From DATFCK01 sp963728975 (GTDB taxonomy: Bacteria; Verrucomicrobiota; Verrucomicrobiia; Chthoniobacterales; UBA10450): a DNA stretch of 64,000 nucleotides. The notes under the pieces were generated by a model. It was not told the origin of the DNA and searched no databases. It worked only from the letters and a program-made list of their open reading frames with translations. The translations under genes were made by a program, and so were the position numbers. Of the stretch, positions 26,892 through 36,142 are shown piece by piece (position 1 is the stretch's first letter; the number at the start of each line of letters is the position of its first letter). Location of the stretch: the NCBI GenBank assembly GCA_963728975.1, contig CAVSMF010000001.1, positions 1,426,001-1,490,000 of the forward strand, read 5' to 3'.

Positions 26892-27338
26892 ATGTTTACT
26901 CGTTCAACAATCATTGCAGCAGTTTTTGCGGTTGCGCTGGTTGTGGGAGGATCAGCATTTGCCGGCGACAATAAGTCGAGCCACCTGGCAGTTCGGGGAA
27001 CCGTAATTGGTGAAGATGGCAAGCCACTCGGAGACGCGGAAATTCGCGCCATGCGAGTGGACGCCAAAAAAAGTGTGGCAGTTGCCAGAACGGATGCGCA
27101 CGGTGTGTATTGGTTTAAAGGGCTTCCTGTGGGCGCCTATTCAATCACCGCCTACCTGGACGACTTCCCAATGTCGCGCGCGAATGTTAGAACCAGTAGT
27201 CGGGGCTGGGTGAAAGTCGACTTCGACCTGCGCTTGAACGCAAAAGGCGCCGATGGCGCGGATCGGCTGCAACGCGATTTGCGATTCGGCGAAGGCAGCC
27301 TCCATATCAAAGACAACGCGAGGCTCGGCAAGCCTTAG
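26892..27338 (+). CDS. Small secreted protein with carboxypeptidase-regulatory-like domain
   Basis: A 148-residue protein with a signal peptide (MFTRSTIIAAVFAVALVVGGSAFA). The mature part has the CarboxypepD_reg pattern: VRGTVIGEDGKPLGDAEIRA, then a variable turn, RTDAHGVYWFKGLPVGAYSITA and a closing strand. This is a small beta sandwich found in surface and outer-membrane proteins, of structural or binding role rather than enzymatic. The C-terminal about 30 residues are charged and unassigned. It stands alone between the tRNA gene and a convergent membrane protein gene. About 240 bases on either side hold nothing I can name. Confidence 0.75.
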   Translation: MFTRSTIIAAVFAVALVVGGSAFAGDNKSSHLAVRGTVIGEDGKPLGDAEIRAMRVDAKKSVAVARTDAHGVYWFKGLPVGAYSITAYLDDFPMSRANVRTSSRGWVKVDFDLRLNAKGADGADRLQRDLRFGEGSLHIKDNARLGKP

Positions 27339-27605
27339 CAAACTGGCTTCGCTGATCTCCCGCGGGCGGCTGGCGATTGGCTGCACCGTCCGCTAATTCG
27401 GTTTCCGTGATTTTTGTCTCCGCATGCGTATAAGTCTGTTTCGGACAGATTCGGACGCGGGAACTGCGTGAATCCGCGGGAAAAGGGCAGAGACGTAATT
27501 TCACGCTCGCCTGTAACCCGTAAACGGCAGACTCAACATTTGCCGTCGCACGTCGTCGCCTCGACCGAGGTCGTCACTCAGACGGAATCCGAGGGATTCG
27601 ACCCG

Positions 27606-29441
27606 CTAGTGTGAAAAGAGATCCCAGTGGTGAAAAATGCTTATAGGGCGAAGAAACGGTTCCGGGATTTCGTCGATGATGTCAACTGTCCGATGTCCCC
27701 GTTTTGCAGGCACCTTTTGGTAAGCTACACGAAGCCGCGGTGCGTTTAAAAAGTTAGTGAAGTGGCGGTCTACTGCTTGAGCCCACAAGACCGCCAGGGG
27801 AGGACCGGGTGCGGCGGGGACAAAGGTATGCTCCCCCACGGCGAGGAACCGACTGCCCTGGGAAGGCGTCCCGTCCAGAAGTCCACCCGCAGGACGATCC
27901 GGGGTGATGATTTCGTAGCGATCCGGAATGGCAATATGAAAACGAATGGTCCCATCGACAGTGGAAGGAGGATTCAGCCTGGAACCCGCGACCATCAGGC
28001 CGTGATCCACCGGAAGATAATTGGCTTCGATAAATCGCACGTCGTACTCCGGGAGTTCGCCGCCGATTACCGCGACCCGGGCGCGGCTCTCCGGCGCCTG
28101 CCCTTTAAGCTCATCAGCAATTTCTCCGCGTTGGAAGCGCCCCATCGTTAACGTTTCAAATACGCAACGCACGGAGCGCGGGCGAAAGACCGTCTCGCCT
28201 TTGCAATCGAAAACGGAATCATCCGGATTGGTCAATGCCAAGACATCGCGCACCCGGGCGACTTGTTTGTCCGCTTCGTTGGTCACGGGCAGCCGCAAGC
28301 CAAGATCAAAAACCATCATCAGGCAGGCGGCAGTGGCCGGCAGTGGAAATCGCACCAACAGGCGAGACATAAATCTCTGTTCCATGAGTTTGTCGGACAA
28401 CTTGAACAGGAGTGCCACACAAACGAGAGCGACCAGAGGAAAAAGGGGCAGATAATCTTCTCTGGTAAGATGGTGCCAAAAGGCTTGCAGGAGCAAAAAA
28501 TACATTCCGCAGGTCAGGCAAACAAGAGCCTGGCGGAGTGCCACGGTCGGGTTCCTTTCCTTCCTGATAAACTCGCGCGTGGCATAGATCAGGATGGGCG
28601 TTCCCCCGACCAACCAGAGCGGCTTCAGGTAATTCTTCAGGGTGGCGGGCTCTATATTGTGGGTGAAGACGCAATATTGAAACTGCGACCACACTCCGAT
28701 GGCGGCGAAGTAACCCATGATAAGAAGCGGCACTATGGCCATGGATATCGCGAAGATCCCGGCCCCCATGGCCACCTGCCGCAGGCTAAGATCGAGCCGC
28801 CGCCAACCGACCAGCGCAATCGCGATCCCCAGGGCTGAGACAATTGTCACCAGCATGAGCGTGGTTTTCATCGATATCCCGAAGCACAGACCAAGGAGTA
28901 ATCCGCTGACCGCGAAAGAGCAGAAAGCGAACGGATCAGCTACCAGCACGATCAGGCAGAGAAACCAGAGAGGAGCCCAGACATTGTCCGTGCGGAACTC
29001 GGTCGAGCAGAAATGGTAGACGCTTATGCCGGAGGCCAAAAGCATCGCCCAAAGCCCGATGCGACGCGAGAAAGCGATTGCGCCGATGCGATAAATGCAC
29101 CATGCGCTCAGAAAATAGAGCGGCACCATGAGCAGCCGCATCCAGTAGAGATCGGCTGCATGTTCGCCAAGAAGCCAGAGAATTGGCGCGCAGAGCAGAT
29201 GAAAGAGAGGCATGTGATTATCAAACACATCCCGATACTGGACCAGGCCGTGGGTCCAGGCCCAAACCACATGCAAATGCTGTGTTTCATCGCTGTCGAA
29301 TCGAAAAAAGAAGACATTCCAGAACTTGAACAAAGACCCCAAACTTAAAAGCGCTGCCGCGGTCCAGAGCTCCTTCCGGCACGGCAGGCCGAGATACTCC
29401 TGAAGCCGGCCAGCAGAGAAGCTTAGGTAGTGACGGCGCAT
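27606..29441 (-). CDS. GT39-like polytopic membrane protein (putative glycosyltransferase)
   Basis: A 611-residue membrane protein with about ten predicted helices in the first 400 residues and a soluble C-terminal part. The first loop reads FFFRFDSDETQHLHVVWAWTHGLVQYRDVFDNHMPLF (acidic DSDE followed by HMPLFHL). Acidic residues and a His-Pro pair in the first large periplasmic loop are the hallmark of ArnT/PMT-type (GT39/GT83) transferases, which use polyprenyl-phosphate sugars. The specific sugar and acceptor cannot be inferred. It opens the surface-glycan region and is transcribed in the same direction as the PIG-L gene 80 bases upstream. Confidence 0.75.
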   Translation of the reverse strand: MRRHYLSFSAGRLQEYLGLPCRKELWTAAALLSLGSLFKFWNVFFFRFDSDETQHLHVVWAWTHGLVQYRDVFDNHMPLFHLLCAPILWLLGEHAADLYWMRLLMVPLYFLSAWCIYRIGAIAFSRRIGLWAMLLASGISVYHFCSTEFRTDNVWAPLWFLCLIVLVADPFAFCSFAVSGLLLGLCFGISMKTTLMLVTIVSALGIAIALVGWRRLDLSLRQVAMGAGIFAISMAIVPLLIMGYFAAIGVWSQFQYCVFTHNIEPATLKNYLKPLWLVGGTPILIYATREFIRKERNPTVALRQALVCLTCGMYFLLLQAFWHHLTREDYLPLFPLVALVCVALLFKLSDKLMEQRFMSRLLVRFPLPATAACLMMVFDLGLRLPVTNEADKQVARVRDVLALTNPDDSVFDCKGETVFRPRSVRCVFETLTMGRFQRGEIADELKGQAPESRARVAVIGGELPEYDVRFIEANYLPVDHGLMVAGSRLNPPSTVDGTIRFHIAIPDRYEIITPDRPAGGLLDGTPSQGSRFLAVGEHTFVPAAPGPPLAVLWAQAVDRHFTNFLNAPRLRVAYQKVPAKRGHRTVDIIDEIPEPFLRPISIFHHWDLFSH

Positions 29442-29521
29442 TTGAGTAGCAATTGCCGAAATAGTTGTCTAGGCTCCGAACCCGTTAGGTTCGCTCCTTT
29501 TCGCTTGGGGCTGCGCAAGAA

Positions 29522-30598
29522 TCAATTAGTCGCAACTGCCGCCGTCGCGTCAACGGAAGCGAGCGCTGGAGCAGCCGGGCGATCCAATCCCACGGCCGGT
29601 GGGACTTCCAGCCATCCGGATTCATCGAAAAATATACGGCGGCGATCGAGCTTTAGGAACAACTCGTGATCAGCGGAGAACGCGTCTATTGGGGTTTCAA
29701 TTTTCAAGGCACCGAAACGACCGCTGCGACGAAAACCATTCTCGGACTCGAAGACCGCGGTTAACGGATCGCCATATGAATTGCGCCCCACCATTAACAG
29801 GCGTTGGCGTCTCTGGAAGATTGATCTGCGCGACCCTGGGATCTCCAGTTCCAGGCTGTCTTGCGTTCTCAAGTCCAATCGGACCAAACAAGACAGGGGC
29901 TGATCCGAAGCATCGATCCCGAATGATTCGGGGCGCGCGGCGTAGCCAAAAAATCTCCGCCGCGAAAGTTTGAGTTGGGTCTGGTGACAGCCAATCGCCG
30001 CCCGCTTCGTGGCAGTCTCCCCGGGCGTTGACTGAAACTCTATTCTTCGATTTGCAAGCCCGGTATGGTTTCCATGAACAAGGAAACTTAACACCGAGAC
30101 TGACGGATCTCTGGACATCGAGTTTTGGAGAGCCAATCGGAGCACGACGGCGAGAACGTTGTGATCCGGGTGGGTGTCGGCGAGTGAGGGCACCAGAAGA
30201 TGGGTCGGATTCCATTCCGCGATCACTTTCGAGAAAAGCTCTACCAAGCCTGCGGGATCGCTTAGCAGCAGGCCGGTCAGCCCCTGGTCCGGTAACGCCA
30301 AAAACTGGACGCAATCCTGACAGATACCCATTAGCGATAAAGCATTGCGAGCTTCCAGCCGCCGCAGGCGTCCCCAATTTTTGCGGTCCGATTCATCAAG
30401 CCGCCATTTACGTTCCACAGCCCGCTGGGGCCACGGGTTATTGTCACCATCGGTTGCGTAGACGATTCGAACGCTCGCCCCCGCCTGAGCGGCTCTTTGC
30501 AAAACCACGCTGCAGGCCAACGATTCATCATCCGGATGCGGCGCAATCAGCATCAAGCGCGAGTGCGGGTGAAAGGAAGGTTGAACCAGGGACGCCAT
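29522..30598 (-). CDS. PIG-L family deacetylase
   Basis: A zinc-dependent de-N-acetylase of the PIG-L/LmbE family, 358 residues. The zinc site is seen in APHPDDESLACSV (about residues 19-31) and in ADTHPDHNVLAV (about residues 145-156). The first about 230 residues form the deacetylase fold. The C-terminal about 120 residues are an extra Arg-rich domain that I do not recognise. PIG-L enzymes remove acetyl groups from GlcNAc-containing lipids or saccharides, which fits a glycan island. It is divergent from the ABC exporter with a palindrome between them. Confidence 0.9.
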   Translation of the reverse strand: MASLVQPSFHPHSRLMLIAPHPDDESLACSVVLQRAAQAGASVRIVYATDGDNNPWPQRAVERKWRLDESDRKNWGRLRRLEARNALSLMGICQDCVQFLALPDQGLTGLLLSDPAGLVELFSKVIAEWNPTHLLVPSLADTHPDHNVLAVVLRLALQNSMSRDPSVSVLSFLVHGNHTGLANRRIEFQSTPGETATKRAAIGCHQTQLKLSRRRFFGYAARPESFGIDASDQPLSCLVRLDLRTQDSLELEIPGSRRSIFQRRQRLLMVGRNSYGDPLTAVFESENGFRRSGRFGALKIETPIDAFSADHELFLKLDRRRIFFDESGWLEVPPAVGLDRPAAPALASVDATAAVATN

Positions 30599-30622
30599 CG
30601 CTTTCTTCTAAGAAAAGACTTT

Positions 30623-30644
30623 CACGATTAAAACCTTAATCGTG
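30623..30644. promoter_or_regulatory. Perfect palindrome between divergent PIG-L and ABC exporter genes
   Basis: CACGATTA (30623-30630) and TAATCGTG (30637-30644) are perfect inverted copies across six bases. The site sits 24 bases from the PIG-L start and 36 bases before the exporter start, with TATATT at 30654-30659 next to it as a possible -10 box. It could be an operator serving both genes. Confidence 0.4.
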
Positions 30645-30680
30645 CGATAAGGCTATATTCTTTAGGGGCGAAAGGCGAAA

Positions 30681-31668
30681 ATGGCCAGCGTTTCTTTTGA
30701 TGGGCCGGCCCTGCCGCGGAGGAGAGTTCGACTTGCTTCGGCGAAGCGTTATTTTACCGTTCCTTCCTTGAACGGGGAGGCATCCATTTTGGTTTCGGGC
30801 ACGGAGGAATGTTCGTCGAAAACGGCTCAGGTGGCCCGACTGCCTGAAAAGCCCACCATTCGGATCCGTCCCGGCAAAGGGTGGGCGGCCCTGAATCTTC
30901 GTGAGCTCTGGAGTTATCGCGATCTTCTTTGGATCCTGGTCGAACGCGATATCAGGCTGCTCTACAAGCAAACCGCACTCGGGATCACCTGGGTGATATT
31001 ACAGCCGCTCATCGCCGCCTTGATTTTGACGATAATCTTTGGATGGGTGGCAAGACTGCCGAGCGACGGCGCCCCTTACCTGTTGTTTGTCGTTTCCGGC
31101 ATGACGGTCTGGACCTATTTCTCGCAAGCGCTGCAACGCGCGGGCAACAGTGTTGTTTACAACGCCCATCTCGTGTCCAAAGTGTACTTTCCCAGGCTGC
31201 TTCTTCCTTTGGTCCATATCCTGCGCGCTCTGATCGATTTTATTGTCGTCCTCCTGGTTCTCTTCGTGTTGATGGCGGTTTATCGAATTCCGCCCACGCT
31301 TCGGCTATTCACAATTCCGGTCTTTGTCCTTTTTATGATGCTCACGGCGACCGGCATCGCCCTTTGGTTTTCGGCTCTGACGGTGACGGTACCGGGATTG
31401 CAGCAACGGGCTGCCTTATTTTCTTCAGATTTGGATGTACGCGACTCCTGTCGTCTACCCAATCAGCATGGTCCCCGAAAAGTGGCACTGGCTGTTCGCA
31501 TTGAACCCTGCCGTCGGTTTCATTGAGAGTTTCCGGTGGGCGGTCCTCGGACGCGGAGTTTTGAGGTTAGACATGCTGGCAACCGCGATCGTCATTTCGC
31601 TGGGGCTATTGTTCAGCGGCGCCTTTTTCTTCCGCCGGGCGGAACGCGGCTTTGCCGACATCATTTAG
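30681..31668 (+). pseudogene. ABC-2 type polysaccharide export permease, one-base frameshift
   Basis: The permease half of a Wzm-type exporter for lipid-linked polysaccharide. From ATG 30681 the frame gives an N-terminal cytoplasmic part, then WSYRDLLWILVERDIRLLYKQ and membrane helices up to ALWFSALTV, after which the frame is wrong. Dropping the single a at 31386 restores the expected VRYRD, then NGLPYFLQIW and MYATPVVYPISMVPEKW, through the last helices to the stop at 31668, about 328 residues. The break removes the last two or three helices, so the encoded protein would be non-functional unless the extra base is an assembly error. The ATPase gene follows 13 bases later and is intact. Confidence 0.88.
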
Positions 31669-31681
31669 TCCTTTCGATCGC

Positions 31682-32488
31682 ATGTCCGAGCTCGCCATTT
31701 CGGTTCAGAATCTGAGCAAGTCTTTCAAAATCGCGCACGAACACCGCGGGATGAAGCACTATCGGACGTTGCGTGACGACCTGCTGGGTTTGCCCGGGCG
31801 GTTGCTTGGGCATTTGGGGCGGAATGGCCGGTCTGGGCCGGAAACGTTCTGGGCACTGAAGAATTTATCGTTTCAAGTTGAAAGGGGCGAAGTAGTCGGG
31901 ATCGTCGGGCCCAATGGCGCGGGCAAGAGCACGCTGTTCAAGATTCTAAACCGCATCACCGAACCGACTTCTGGCGGCGCGGACATTTATGGCCGGGTCG
32001 GAGCGCTTCTTGAAGTTGGAACCGGCTTTCACCCGGAACTCACCGGACGTGAAAACGTTTTCATGAACGGCGCCATTCTTGGAATGCGCCGGACCGAGAT
32101 CCGAAACAAATTCGACGAAATCGTTTCCTTTGCCGGAGTTGAGAAATTTCTCGACACACCGGTTAAGCGGTATTCCAGCGGGATGTACGTGCGCCTGGCT
32201 TTTGCCGTCGCCGCGCACCTTGAAGCGCAGATCCTTCTGGTAGACGAAGTTCTCGCGGTGGGCGACACCGAGTTTCAGAAAAAGTGTTTGGGAAAGATGC
32301 ACGCCGTGTCACGGGACGGTAAAACTGTGATTTTCATCAGCCACTCGATGGACTCAATTTCGCGGCTCTGTCCCCGGGCGATTTGGCTGTACGAGGGGCG
32401 GCTGATAGCGGACGGCGCCGCCAACGAGGTGATCGCCAAATATACCGGCGATCCGCGGGATATTTCCCAGGTCCCCGTTTCGGCGTAA
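31682..32488 (+). CDS. ABC transporter ATPase, Wzt-type polysaccharide exporter
   Basis: The 268-residue ATPase partner of the preceding permease; ATG 31682 gives MSELAISVQNLSKSF, the usual start of this family (the longer frame from 31652 runs into the permease gene). Motifs: Walker A GPNGAGKSTLFKIL, the polysaccharide-exporter segment GRVGALLEVGTGFHPELTGRENVF, signature YSSGMYVRLAF, Walker B ILLVDEVLAVGD and switch His in FISHSM. It ends soon after the ATPase core and lacks the C-terminal carbohydrate-binding domain found in O9a-type Wzt proteins, so export need not depend on chain-end modification. Confidence 0.95.
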   Translation: MSELAISVQNLSKSFKIAHEHRGMKHYRTLRDDLLGLPGRLLGHLGRNGRSGPETFWALKNLSFQVERGEVVGIVGPNGAGKSTLFKILNRITEPTSGGADIYGRVGALLEVGTGFHPELTGRENVFMNGAILGMRRTEIRNKFDEIVSFAGVEKFLDTPVKRYSSGMYVRLAFAVAAHLEAQILLVDEVLAVGDTEFQKKCLGKMHAVSRDGKTVIFISHSMDSISRLCPRAIWLYEGRLIADGAANEVIAKYTGDPRDISQVPVSA

Positions 32489-32558
32489 GAGGAGCGGCTG
32501 GATACCGAATTAACCGGCAGGCGTCGGGACAATCAGGTGCGGCCCGGCAAGAGAAGCG

Positions 32559-33923
32559 TCAAAACCCGTTTACTGCGCTCGGGGCCAGGGAGGCATTTCC
32601 AGCCTCGGACACGGATCCGACACCGGCTTTCAGGCTTAGGGGCGTGTCCTCCTGGTCGCGAAGATAGCCGACCAGCGTATTGGCATATTCGGGCCATGAT
32701 CGAAACTGGCGCTGGCTCGCGCGTCTGGCCAAACTGCGGTGCGTTTCCTTATCGTCGAGCAGCTGGCGCATGGCCTGCGCTAACTCGACCACATTGGTTT
32801 GATCAATCAGCAAACAGCCGCCAGCGGTTGCAATTTCTCCCAGCGCTCCGTTGCGGCCACAGATACACGGTTTGCCATGCGACAGGCTCTCGATTATCGG
32901 CAGACCGAAGCCTTCGGCCAGGGAAGGATAAATCGTAAAGTGACATTCGCTATAAACCTTGCGAAGGGTGCCGTCATCCACGTGCTTTAGCCACGAAATC
33001 GGGCGTCCCTTGGCCTTTAACCAATGAATTCTCGGCACAACCCGGTAGCCGCCGGCCCCGGTGCTGCGGCCAACAAGACGCAGCTCGAAGTCGCAACCCC
33101 TGGTCCAGAGATATTCCGCCGCCTCGAGCAGACGGAGGTGGTTTTTTCGGCGTTCGAACGAGCTGATACAAAGAATTGTCCTGGCTCCATTTCGGTGGCG
33201 AGCCAGGGCGTGCTCCCTCGGTTCAAAAGCAAGTGGCCATCCCTCGATGCATGTTTCCGGTGGATTCTTGATCCCTTGCTGGCGCCAAAGCTCGAGCAGA
33301 TCGGAGCGTGATTGCTCGGAAATGCAAATTACCCGATCGAATGCGGCGAGAGATCGAACATATTTGCGAAAAGCATCGGCCGCGGCTGGGGGAAATATTC
33401 CGAGCCGCAGAGTCACAGCATCGTGAAAAATGGCGACGCTTCGGCCGGTTGATTCTCTCAACGCCTCGGGAAGGAACCGGGTTCGTTCATCGAAATAGAT
33501 GTCCGGCACGAGCAGGATGTTGCCCTTCCGCAGTTTGGGAATGAGAGCAAAAGGTTTTCTCCGGAAATAGCGCCGAAGCTCGCCGGGCAATTTTTCTCCC
33601 CGGAGATCAGGCCGCCCCACCGGCGCCTTATATTTGCTGAAGGGAGCGATGAGATATTCCAGCTCGGGCTCTCCCAGGAGGTGGTAAAAGTTGCCTACCC
33701 TGTTCCAACAGACAGCGGTAACCGACGTCCGAGCAGCCAGTTCCGCGTAAATTCCGCGCGTGACCCGTTGAACGCCCGTATTCTTAGGCGAACGACAAGA
33801 CCCTGTGACGTCGAGAAAGATTTCCACCTGGTTCCTGCGACAATCCATGAAATTTTGTGTCTTGCCAGAAAATGTTTTGTTCAGGCAAGGGGTTTCCGGA
33901 CTCCTGGTGGACGCAGTTTCCAT
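32559..33923 (-). CDS. GT4 family glycosyltransferase
   Basis: A 454-residue GT-B glycosyltransferase. The N-terminal half starts with VEIFLDVTGSCRSPKNTGVQR and contains the IFHDAV segment typical of this GT4 subgroup. The C-terminal half has ILCISSFERRKNHLRLLEAAE and the nucleotide-sugar site with YPSLAEGFGLPIIESLSHGKP (E-x7-E type). ATG 33923 is used because AGAGG precedes it; ATG 33848 is an alternative that starts at MDCRRNQVEIF. It is divergent from a related GT4 gene 194 bases away. Sugar specificity is unknown. Confidence 0.9.
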   Translation of the reverse strand: METASTRSPETPCLNKTFSGKTQNFMDCRRNQVEIFLDVTGSCRSPKNTGVQRVTRGIYAELAARTSVTAVCWNRVGNFYHLLGEPELEYLIAPFSKYKAPVGRPDLRGEKLPGELRRYFRRKPFALIPKLRKGNILLVPDIYFDERTRFLPEALRESTGRSVAIFHDAVTLRLGIFPPAAADAFRKYVRSLAAFDRVICISEQSRSDLLELWRQQGIKNPPETCIEGWPLAFEPREHALARHRNGARTILCISSFERRKNHLRLLEAAEYLWTRGCDFELRLVGRSTGAGGYRVVPRIHWLKAKGRPISWLKHVDDGTLRKVYSECHFTIYPSLAEGFGLPIIESLSHGKPCICGRNGALGEIATAGGCLLIDQTNVVELAQAMRQLLDDKETHRSLARRASQRQFRSWPEYANTLVGYLRDQEDTPLSLKAGVGSVSEAGNASLAPSAVNGF

Positions 33924-34117
33924 GACCTCTGAATCATTGTTCGAGCATAACCGATGCGATGTGTGTATAAATTTTATCAGCAGCGGTTAGTGGATTCGTC
34001 CACTGTCGGAATGCCCTTGCCAATACTCGCAACCGTTAACCAGAGGAATTTCATGCAGATCAGGGTTCCGGAACATGAAACAACGGATCTGGCGTGGAGT
34101 TGTTGTCAATCTGCCTG

Positions 34118-35320
34118 ATGAGCATCTCCCCAACACCCTCTCCGCGATTATCGGGGCCGACCCCCGGGAAACCTCCGGTAATTTTTCTGGCCGCGACCCA
34201 TACCGCAAAGAGCACAGCCAGGACCGGTATCCAGACAGTCGTGCGGAGCCTGATCTGCGGCCTGGTCGCCATCGGGGCCAAGCTCTACCTCGTTCGGCGG
34301 CCAAAATGGGGCCGGCATTTTTCGTTGTTATCCGCCCAACAATCCAAGGCGCTTGGCTGTTCCAGTGAAATCGGTCGGTTTTCGGAAGACCAACTCAGGG
34401 GCTCATGGCTTCTTGTTCCCGAGGTCGTGTACGACTCGCGCGACCACAGAATGATGCGCGACGCGCAGAGACGTGGTATGCGGGTCGCCGCAATCTTTCA
34501 CGACGCGATTCCGATTATTCATCCAACCCTGGTCCGCAAAGAAGCCGCCAAATGTCATGCCGCCTACATGGAGACACTGACCCAAGCGGATCTCGTTATT
34601 GCCGTTTCAAATACGGTTGCGGATCAGTTCCGGGATTTTGCTCGCAGCCGCCATCTCAATATGCCGCCCATTCAGGTTTGCCCGCTTCCCGGAGAAATGC
34701 CGGGCATTCCCCGGCAATTTCCGGAAGCGCGGCCGCCAGATGGCCCGGTCCGCATTCTGTCTGTTTCCACCCTGGATCCGCGAAAGAACCATGCCGGCCT
34801 GATCCGAGCTTTTAACCTAGCATCCTCTTCCTTGCCCGGACGAGAATTGTTCCTTGATCTTGCCGGCGCTCCCTACACCGGCGCGCAAAACATTGTTCAG
34901 GAAGTGCGGCGGGCGACGAAAGCCAATCCCCGTATCGCCTGGCACGGTTCGGTGACGGCGGAAAAGCTGTCCCAGTTGTACGGGCAATGCGATTTCACCG
35001 TTTATCCATCGTTGGTGGAAGGTTTCGGTCTGCCGATTCTGGAAAGCTTGTGGCATGGGCGTCCCTGCCTTTGCGCGAACTACGGTGCCATGGCCGAGAC
35101 GGCCGCGGGCGGAGGCTGTCTCACCATTGACCTTCGCGATTCGGAAAAGCTCGTCGAGGCCATCGTCGATCTTGCCACCCAGCCCGGTCTCCGGGACCGT
35201 TTGGAAAAAGAAATCGACCAACGCCGATTCAAAACCTGGTCCGACTACGCAAAGGAATTGTGTAATGAGTTGACCAGATCAGCCCACCCTGGGGAAAGAA
35301 CGGGCGCAGCATTATCCTGA
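34118..35320 (+). CDS. GT4 family glycosyltransferase
   Basis: About 400 residues, related to the divergent neighbour at 32559-33923: it shares THTAKSTARTGIQTVVRSL near the start, AIFHDAIPIIHP in the first domain, ILSVSTLDPRKNHAGLIRAF, and the donor-binding YPSLVEGFGLPILESLWHGRP. The pair may be a duplication specialised for successive sugars. I take ATG 34118; GTG 34094 would add eight residues, and neither start has a strong ribosome site. Sugar and linkage are unknown. The next gene, a sulfotransferase, is on the other strand 32 bases away. Confidence 0.88.
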   Translation: MSISPTPSPRLSGPTPGKPPVIFLAATHTAKSTARTGIQTVVRSLICGLVAIGAKLYLVRRPKWGRHFSLLSAQQSKALGCSSEIGRFSEDQLRGSWLLVPEVVYDSRDHRMMRDAQRRGMRVAAIFHDAIPIIHPTLVRKEAAKCHAAYMETLTQADLVIAVSNTVADQFRDFARSRHLNMPPIQVCPLPGEMPGIPRQFPEARPPDGPVRILSVSTLDPRKNHAGLIRAFNLASSSLPGRELFLDLAGAPYTGAQNIVQEVRRATKANPRIAWHGSVTAEKLSQLYGQCDFTVYPSLVEGFGLPILESLWHGRPCLCANYGAMAETAAGGGCLTIDLRDSEKLVEAIVDLATQPGLRDRLEKEIDQRRFKTWSDYAKELCNELTRSAHPGERTGAALS

Positions 35321-35352
35321 TACAAGGCCCGCCGACGCTCCAGGTCAGGAGG

Positions 35353-36138
35353 TCAGGAAGCCGGGTACCCATTTCGGAGGAGGGTGTCGGCCCCATATTT
35401 CAGGAAGATTTCCAAATGTCGCGGATCGAGTTCGTCCTGATAACTTCCCGCGATCCCGCGTCTGAGAAAGAATCGGTTTCGCGGCCAGGCTGGATTGTTC
35501 CAGCCAAACCGAATTTCCTTTGCCCGCATGCTGACGAAGGATGCCTGCTCGGCCAGGGTCCGCAAAAATTGTTCTTTTCGCTCGAATCCTCCAAATTCGC
35601 AGAAGCGACGAAGTTCTCGGACTGGATCCGTCAGGAGGTCTTCAAAACGAATCTTAATTAACTCCGCCTGATACGGGTTATCCAACCATTCACTGACATG
35701 CCGGGACCAGCTTCGAGCGTCCTCATCGGCGAACGAATCTATTTCCTCCGGGGTTGGCTCCCGTCCGAGAAGCGCCGATCGGTAATGCCGATAGGAAACC
35801 ATTACATCGCGGCCGTCGCGCAGGAGATAAACAACTCGGCGGTAATCCGAACGGGCGCGCTCGTGCGATTTGAAAATCGTGGGCGTTCCAAAACGCTTGT
35901 AGAAACGCTTGTAATGGACGTCGGGAACCAACTCCTGTATCACCGAGTCGGGAGTAATCGCGACATCGAAGCCATAGAGGATGCCCGCGGAAAAGTTTTG
36001 GAACCAGGTGTTGCCTGATTTGGGAAATCCGACCACAAAAATGTCTTTCGGTAGGTACTTTGTGATCGGCACCTGCTGACAAGCTTGCCACACTTGCTCG
36101 ACAAATTCGTCGTTTTGGATGACAGCCTCATTCGACAT
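35353..36138 (-). CDS. Sulfotransferase (PAPS-dependent)
   Basis: A 261-residue Sulfotransfer_1-type protein. The 5'-phosphosulfate-binding loop is seen in VVGFPKSGNTWFQN (about residues 35-48) and the 3'-phosphate-binding segment in YLLRDGRDVMVSYRHYRSAL (about residues 105-124). The C-terminal part has the expected Arg/Gly-rich RRGIAGSYQDEL, like the RKGxxGDWK motif that contacts PAPS. It probably transfers sulfate to a surface glycan or lipid, because glycosyltransferases surround it and gmd follows. It is downstream of gmd by four bases on the same strand, which suggests one operon. Confidence 0.88.
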   Translation of the reverse strand: MSNEAVIQNDEFVEQVWQACQQVPITKYLPKDIFVVGFPKSGNTWFQNFSAGILYGFDVAITPDSVIQELVPDVHYKRFYKRFGTPTIFKSHERARSDYRRVVYLLRDGRDVMVSYRHYRSALLGREPTPEEIDSFADEDARSWSRHVSEWLDNPYQAELIKIRFEDLLTDPVRELRRFCEFGGFERKEQFLRTLAEQASFVSMRAKEIRFGWNNPAWPRNRFFLRRGIAGSYQDELDPRHLEIFLKYGADTLLRNGYPAS

Positions 36139-36142
36139 TGAA

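Noticed and set aside
30929..31504. 191-codon plus-strand frame within the ABC-2 permease
   Set aside because: It is a shadow of the permease frame and not the continuation frame; membrane helices occur only in the frames used in the annotation.
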